Program-made: the position numbers and the translations under genes
Source: Mytilus trossulus
Lineage: Eukaryota; Mollusca; Bivalvia; Mytilida; Mytilidae
Direction of reading: 5' to 3'
Length of the DNA stretch: 64,000 nt
NCBI RefSeq assembly: GCF_036588685.1
Contig: NC_086386.1
Coordinates: forward strand, 31,425,883-31,489,882
Shown here: one piece after another, positions 58,085-64,000 of the stretch
Layout of the letters: each line of letters opens with the position of its first letter
Position numbering within the stretch: position 1 is the stretch's first letter
Notes under the pieces: model-generated
Databases searched by the model: none
The model's input: only the letters and a program-made list of their open reading frames with translations
Told to the model about the DNA's origin: nothing

Positions 58085-58340
58085 GTGTGCTGACATTGCG
58101 TTATGGGCTTTGCTAGTTGTTGAAAGCCGTGCGGTGACCTATAGTTGTTTATATCTGTGTTATTTTGGTGTCGTGTGGAGAGTTGTCTCATTGGCAATCA
58201 TACCACATCTTCTTTTTGTTTTTAATTATTGTATTAGTATTGGCCATTATTTGGTTAGGTTTACTGTTGTTTGTCTTTTTAGTCATGGCGTAGTCAGTGT
58301 CATTTCGACTTATGAGTTTTAATGTCCAAATTTGTATCCT
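58085..58340 (+). repeat. GAGAGTTGTCTCATTGGCA-family repeat
   Basis: gttgaaagccgtgcggtgac, ctatagttgtttatatctgt, ggagagttgtctcattggca, atcataccacatcttct, then the cttatgagttttaatgtcca module. Confidence 0.8.
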
Positions 58341-59039
58341 TTGACTCTTTTGTAGAACAATTTAATTGAGATTAACAACATCTTAATTTAGACAGTTGTT
58401 TTGTTAGCATTGTTGTACATTGATTTGCTTTTGTAATTGTTATATTTTGTATTTTGTGTTTGCATTTGTATAGCATTATTTATTTTTTATTTTATTCCTG
58501 TAAAACTGTATTTTTTATCTCTATTTAGAAATCAAATATATAGATTGAAATAAGAGACTAAATGAATAGTATTTAAATGATAATGTATTCTTGTGTACTC
58601 GTCTATTTTCTGTTCTGACTTAGAGTATTCCATCAAAGTGTTTCCATCCAGAAAATACATATTTTAATATCTGCAAACCAGTAATGTGTTTTCCTCACAT
58701 ATCCATTGCAAGTTATCTAAAATTACTTGAAAGCAAGCAATGAAAAAAATTAAACTTCTCCTAAATATGGACAAATTAAAGATTGTTCTTTGGAAACAAG
58801 TATATGCACATAAGTTTAATAATGAAAACTATCCATTTTGTTATAAAAAAAAAACCCAATTATATATTTTTTTTTAATTTGAGTTTTCATATGACTTTAA
58901 AATATCCTTTTTTCCGATGTCTTTCAATAGCTAGATCCATCATAGACTTTTCAATTGAAAACTGCAATACCTACCCAAATATCCGTTTTTGAGAGTTCGT
59001 TAACAAGATCTCGCCCAAAGTTTTGCTAAATGATTATTT

Positions 59040-59190
59040 ATACAAAATGAGCTTGCTGTTTGGTGTACGCCAAGGTTCCGTGTTTGAGACTATTCTTTGA
59101 CCAATAATGGTTTACTTTCATAAATTTTGACTTGAATGGAGAGTTGTCTAATTGGAACTCGTATCACATTTTCATCTTCTTACATCTACT
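59040..59190 (+). repeat. GAGAGTTGTCTCATTGGCA-family repeat, diverged
   Basis: ggtgtacgccaaggttccgt, ggagagttgtctaattggaa, ctcgtatcacattttc. Confidence 0.65.
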
Positions 59191-60700
59191 TGTGGTCAAA
59201 TACACCAATTTTATGATGGTGTGTCTTCATAATGCCATCAAAGTCGAAATTTTTCAGGGTTTATCATAGTTAATTTAACAACAAAATTAACATGAATTTG
59301 GGGTCTATTATTATTTTTTTCGAAATTGATACTTCAGGCTAGAAATTCTAAGTTTTAAATTACCATGTTTTATGAAGATAGGATACAAGTTTTAAAGAAA
59401 TTCATATGTATATCATTTCATCAAACCCTTATCAAACGCTTGAACTTTACATTTATTTCATTAAATCATATAAAAATAGGCATTTAACCTTATATTTTCA
59501 AAAAATGGAGAATATCCTGAACTTTGTTCAGAAGAGATAATCTAGAACTATTTTTTTAATCAAAAGTTATTGAAAATGCAGATAAAAATGTATAATGTTA
59601 CAACCAAATCGGATGAAGGACATATACTAATTGTTTAAAAAGAGGTTATAAAAAGTATGGTGATTTATCTGTTGCAAAATGCATGTGACATATGTAAGAG
59701 ATTTTCTTTTCGTATCTATGCATACATGCAGATTGTGGGTGTGTGCATGTTTAATCAAACTCAACTCAAGATTTTGTTTATGTACAAGGTAAGATAATGA
59801 TTTAGTTTTATTGTGTATTTACTGTATGCTTCTCATATGTTTAATAAATTGATAAAAAAAAATACCAGGCTTATTATATGGAAAGCCAGAAGTGGTCTTC
59901 GTCTACATAAGACTCATGGTGGCGCGAGAAGAAAGTGCCAGGAGTAAAACCAAATGAACAAAAATGTCATCGTTGGTAGTCTATGCTTTGATTTTTCCTC
60001 CAAAGATGCAATAAAGTGATGAGGCAAATTGTGAAATTGATTTCCTTACACAAAGTCATACTGTAACGAATAACTTCAAACTATGAGCTCGGTTTTAAGG
60101 ACAGTCGTTCAAATTGTCCTGCTATGGGTTTTTAAAAATTTGGAAGCTACACAGTTTGGTTTGAAATGTTTAATTCTAAACTCTTTTTACTTTTAGGGAA
60201 TGGTTTGCCTCTTGTGTATAATGATGATGTTAAGATTTGTAGAAAAATTCCCATTGTAGTAAATTGAAGGTTTTATGTTCTTGGTACATTTTATATTGGT
60301 ATTGACCTTAATTTACTGTTCATTTATTTATTATCTATTATTTATTATGTCAATTGTCTGTCTATTGTTATCATAGATTATCTTAAACTTAACCTTTGAC
60401 CTTTTCTGGTATCATACGCAGTAATCAATCAATCAAGTTAAATAGCTTTTGTAATTTGTTGTTTTGAAATTCTAGTGAAAAATGGCAAAATTTAACAGTA
60501 TTATTTGTTTTGATTTTCTTTATTGTAAATATAGTTTCAGAATTTTTTCAATCCTGAGTACTATTACTTTACTGTTGTATTATATCTAAATATATGTTAT
60601 ATCTTATTCTTAGTTTACAAACTTCAAAAAATGATAAATGTATTATCAAGTAGATTTGATTGATCAACTACATGCCCGTTTGGCCGTTCGAGTGTGATAT
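59191..60700. other. Non-coding with one repeat fragment
   Basis: At about 59865-59935, taccaggcttattatatgg and cttcgtctacataagactca are a worn ACGCGCGTTTCGTCTAC-family stub. Nothing else recognised. Confidence 0.45.
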
Positions 60701-60922
60701 TTGATTATTTTACTTCTTTATGAACAAATACAAAATGTACAACACATTGAAACATTCCCGTGCGACGAAGATGCATCAGCTGGTTTGTGTTACTGTAAGA
60801 AGATGGATCCTTTTGGCGGAGAGTTTTATTCATGCGAAGGTTCTAATCTCACAAAAATACCAACTGAATTGGCCGTTACAGTAACATCATTGTACGTTAC
60901 GTCAATCAGATGTATTGTATGA
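60701..60922 (+). pseudogene. Orphan LRR N-terminal cap (LRRNT) exon
   Basis: The frame reads FPCDEDASAGLCYCKK, FYSCEGSNLTKIPTELAVTV, TSLYVTS and stops at 60920-60922. The CxC...C.G.nLT.IP..L...vT.LYv pattern is that of an LRRNT cap with the first leucine-rich strand. No further LRRs were found within the next kilobases and there is no clear signal peptide. It is either a first exon whose partners lie outside recognition (gtatga at about 60918 could be a donor) or a decayed fragment. Confidence 0.55.
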
Positions 60923-61114
60923 CATGTGAAGGCATTCAAATCATCTAAAACATATTAACAAAAGAATATTTTAATCTCTAATTTTAATGCTATTTTCACA
61001 TTTCTTGACCAGTGTGAGAAAATATTTCTAATTTCTAGCGAAAAATTTGTTCTCAACAAATGATTGGTTGAAATTTAATTGTAATGGCAATTTTTTTTTA
61101 TTTCTTCTGAATTT

Positions 61115-61290
61115 TGTTATTGTGACGTCATAAAAAAGGCGACCATGGCTAATGTCGTCACATCTGCAGTACACAATTTTCCTGAAATCTTTGAAACGGA
61201 AGGATAAAAATCATTAGAGAAACAGATTCCACCATTGTAACTCGTGTATTACGATATTTCTCTACTCAAAAGTTAAATTATGATTATTTA
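61115..61290 (-). repeat. Dispersed repeat, inverted relative of 31.03-31.33 kb
   Basis: tgtgacgtcataaaaaaggc, gaccatggctaa, tcattagagaaacagattcc and actcgtgtattacgatattt are the complement of the 31.1-31.3 kb sequence. Confidence 0.75.
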
Positions 61291-61934
61291 AAAAGATCGC
61301 AATACACTTGTTGCAGTTGTGGAATCTATACTTATCGAATTTGTTGGTTTAACGCAATGAGAGTATTGGCCGTATTAAGACAATTAGGTTTAATAACTTG
61401 TGAGAATGGAATATCGCTTGACACCAACTCTCGTTATTTAATTCAAATAGTAATAATAAACTCGTCATAGGCTCGTTTATTCTTACATTGAAATTAAATA
61501 ACTGGAGTTGATAAAAAGCGATATATATTCTCTTGTTATGACACCTATAAATAATTTCTCAATGTCAAAAACTTCACAATTACAAATATCTTCTCGTCTA
61601 CCAAGTTAATTATAGAACAGCAAGAATGTTCAGTAAAATAAGATCTACAAACAAGTCGCCATCATCAAAACAGATAATTTTGCTATGAATTCTATTCTTG
61701 TCTTTTATGTTGGAGAGTGCCCTTTGTTTGACATGCACAGCATCAAAGAGACTAAAGTGAGTGGCACAGGCTCTTAAGAAATAATTATAATGTTTAATAA
61801 AATCCCATAACTCGGACACTAAACGATAAGTTTTGCAATTGACAGTGTGGTTTGGTATACTATATTTATACTATGTATATATATTATTAGTCTAAACATT
61901 AGCCCAACATTGTTAGATCTGTAAATTTGCGTTA

Positions 61935-62090
61935 GCAAATTTTTTGTTCTTCCTTCGTTGGCATTCGAGCTCATGCTACTTTGATATCGTAGCCCTAATT
62001 GTATTGAACTATGTGCGCTGCGCTTGACCACTGGACCACCTAGGCTCTAAAAAGAGCTTTCGATGGCCGGGTGTAACCTTTCTTCGTCGT
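61935..62090 (-). mobile_element. Probable tRNA-derived SINE head
   Basis: The minus strand reads gagcctaggtggtccagtgg, tcaagcgcagc (A-box-like) and later tgagctcgaatgccaa (B-box-like, GNTCGAATNCC). The spacing is tRNA-like, but the arms do not fold fully, so I do not call a tRNA gene. Confidence 0.5.
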
Positions 62091-62530
62091 AACACAGTAC
62101 ATGATATGTAAGTCATAAAGATGGAATTGTTACAGATCAGGTGAATTATCTATTGTTACTAAAGATCCTACAAATAAATGTAAGAAGCAGTCCCAGAAAT
62201 AATAAGAGCTTTTTTTTGCGCCTCATACAGTCAATAGACGACATTGTTCAGTAACTTGAGTAAGTTGTGTCATCTAAATAAAATTATATTGAATATTTGT
62301 AAACAAGTATAGACATTAACACATAGAAACCTTTCATATCTGTGAATATGGCGGAGGTGGCATTAACTCCTTCAAGGTTATATATTTTGGTCTCACGAAA
62401 ACATGTTTGCGTTTGAAATTTTCACCCACAGTATTTTTTTAGTCTATTTTGTCGTAGTATTTAATTATCAGGAACTTCAATTATTTGTCACCAAAGTTCA
62501 AATGGACCGTGTATTGTTTTAAATCGTCAG

Positions 62531-62853
62531 TTTAAAGAAACCCTTTTACTAGATGAGAAAAAAAACAAATTGAACAAACTGAAGTATCAACTGTTTGAAG
62601 CTATATCTGAAAAACGGATATAAGTAGAGGGTGGGGTCGACGTGAACTGTCAAAATGAAGAAAGCGAAGCTTCATTACTGATGGTAAGCCTGGCGGTAAT
62701 ACTAAACGACTGCAGATAGAACTGATCAGAATATTATTTAACAGACGGGCAAACTATCGTACATGTGACAGATATGGGAGAACATCTCTAACTTGTGCAC
62801 ATATCAACAAAGACCATCATGTTATACAACTTCTTGAAGACACTTCGTCGTAG
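62531..62853 (+). pseudogene. Ankyrin-repeat protein fragment, disrupted
   Basis: The frame reads FKETLLLDEKKNKLNKLKYQ, LFEAISEKRI, a TAA stop, then VEGGVDVNCQNEESEASLLM. After a one-base shift it goes on GGNTKRLQIELIRILFNRRA, NYRTCDRYGRTSLTCAHI and HHVIQLLEDTSS, then the natural stop TAG at 62851. The LLxxGxDVNxxxxxGxTxL and RANxxxxDxxGRTxLxxA patterns are two ankyrin repeats with the usual helix cap. One stop and one frameshift in about 320 bp indicate a pseudogene, unless the gap is spliced (a gtaagc donor follows SLLM and a ctgcag acceptor precedes IELIRI). Confidence 0.65.
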
Positions 62854-63435
62854 AAATTGATGAACAACATCACACATATACGTTATGACTGTTTCTAAAG
62901 TTAGATTATTATTGTAATGGATGCTTCTAAAAACGCGTTCATTTTACTTGGATATCATTTTTTTTGCATTTTGATTAGGCCACACCAATTTGATTCCTTG
63001 TTCGACGGACCCGCACCGCACCTTTTTTTTTAAAACAGATTTTTTTTTTTTTTATATATTCCCGCTTCCCGCATCCGGAAATATAATCATGTCCATTTAC
63101 CGCACCGTTTTTTGTGTAAATATTATAAAAAAGATATCAACATTTGTTTTTAAAATCCCAGTCTAACCTGTATATAATGATTTTAAGCACAAAAGCACCC
63201 CAACCACACTGTGTAAATATCTGTGATAATATTTGTCTCAGCATGAAACCTATTTATCCAAAGAGGGAGTGTTCCGATATAAATTTATAACCGCGGTAAT
63301 ACCTGTAAAGAACAAAAAATGGTTTCTTTCCCCCTGACTTATATTCCCTATTAAAAAATGCTCGTTGTTAGAATAAAGTACAAAGAACTTCTCAAGAATT
63401 TGCCTTCAACTGCAATTATATTGTATGCTGGCGAC
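62854..63435. other. Non-coding, low-complexity
   Basis: T-rich runs and CCGCACC/CCCGC patches (62998-63110). No gene. Confidence 0.4.
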
Positions 63436-63690
63436 ACAAAACTATCTATAGCCGCTGCATGTTTATGCACCTGTCCTGATTGATTCGGGGGCCTGTCGTT
63501 CAGCAGTTATCGTTTGTTGATGTTGTTCATAATTGGTATTTTCCCGTTTGAATATAAATTAGATCGTTGGTTTTCCTCTTCGAATTGAGTACGCTAATAA
63601 TTTTGGGGTCCTTTATAGCTTGCTGTGTTGGTCTGTATCAAAGCCCTTTGTAAAAGCCGTACTTTGTCCTGGGTTTGTTATTATCAGGTT
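63436..63690 (+). repeat. GAGAGTTGTCTCATTGGCA-family repeat, 5' part
   Basis: ccgctgcatgtttatgcacc, tgtcctgattgattcggggg, ttatcgtttgttgatgttgt, aattttggggtcctttatag, aagccgtactttgtcctggg. The usual 3' end is missing. Confidence 0.7.
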
Positions 63691-64000
63691 GAGAACATCC
63701 CTCCCTCAGACAAGGGGGCATTTTACTGATGTAGAAAAGAAAATAGTAATACCAAGGATTTATTAAGTTCTTCTATACAAAACCTTTGGAAATTTAAAAT
63801 TTAGAATTTTGTATTCAAAAAGAGGAGAGTAACATCATATTTTTAATAAACAACTTTTTCTAAATGAGGGATCCACTTATTTTGAATAATATTAAACTGA
63901 TATTAAAAGTAAATGTGTTAATTTGACATGGTTAAAGTCCAGGAATATTACACAATTCTTGGACATGTTTTGACCATTTAATACCAGATAGATATATATT

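Noticed and set aside
1..64000. CRISPR arrays, operons, phage or bacterial genes
   Set aside because: No regular spacer arrays, Shine-Dalgarno-led gene runs or bacterial families were seen; the window is animal nuclear DNA.

Overview
The window looks like AT-rich nuclear DNA from a marine bivalve, most likely a mussel of the genus Mytilus. The grounds are GT/AG-bounded exons, long introns and intergenic space, protein families expanded in bivalves (Mab-21/cGAS-like nucleotidyltransferase, B-box/TRIM-like protein without a RING, secreted LRR protein), and dense interspersed repeats of types I associate with Mytilus. The genus is inferred from recall of repeats and families, not from a search. 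There is no sign of bacterial organisation, CRISPR or operons.

Layout. 0.1-4.9 kb: plus-strand multi-exon gene for a four-TM, PY-motif protein resembling LAPTM4/5, with a large fold-back repeat in an intron. 5-9 kb: decayed repeats and a 321-bp tandem duplication of an exon-like unit. 9.7-10.9 kb: minus-strand cGAS-like/Mab-21 gene with an in-frame stop before the end of the domain. 11-13.1 kb: repeats and a 610-bp deleted Tc1/mariner element with near-perfect 28-bp terminal repeats. 13-24 kb: mostly non-coding, with several MITE-like elements, including a TTAA-bounded one. 24.1-25.7 kb: intact LRR protein gene. 26.6-33.5 kb: repeat island containing a 165-bp hairpin element, minisatellite, nested palindromes and a non-LTR reverse transcriptase fossil. 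34.4-36.1 kb: intact B-box/coiled-coil/beta-propeller gene (minus). 36.7-41 kb: repeats and a 21-bp-type minisatellite. 41.6-48 kb: orphan exons and a local segmental duplication whose second copy carries a tRNA-derived SINE. 48-56 kb: repeats. 56.5-57.1 kb: C-terminal half of a class A GPCR. 57-64 kb: repeats, an orphan LRR N-terminal cap and an ankyrin-repeat pseudogene.

The genes do not form an obvious pathway. Three (cGAS-like, B-box, LRR) belong to families often linked to innate immunity in bivalves, but adjacency alone is no evidence that they work together. I found no clearly new multi-gene system. The items most worth checking are the interrupted cGAS-like gene, the tandem exon-like unit, the repeat families with unusual hairpin or TTAA ends, and repeat-borne TGACGTCA motifs.
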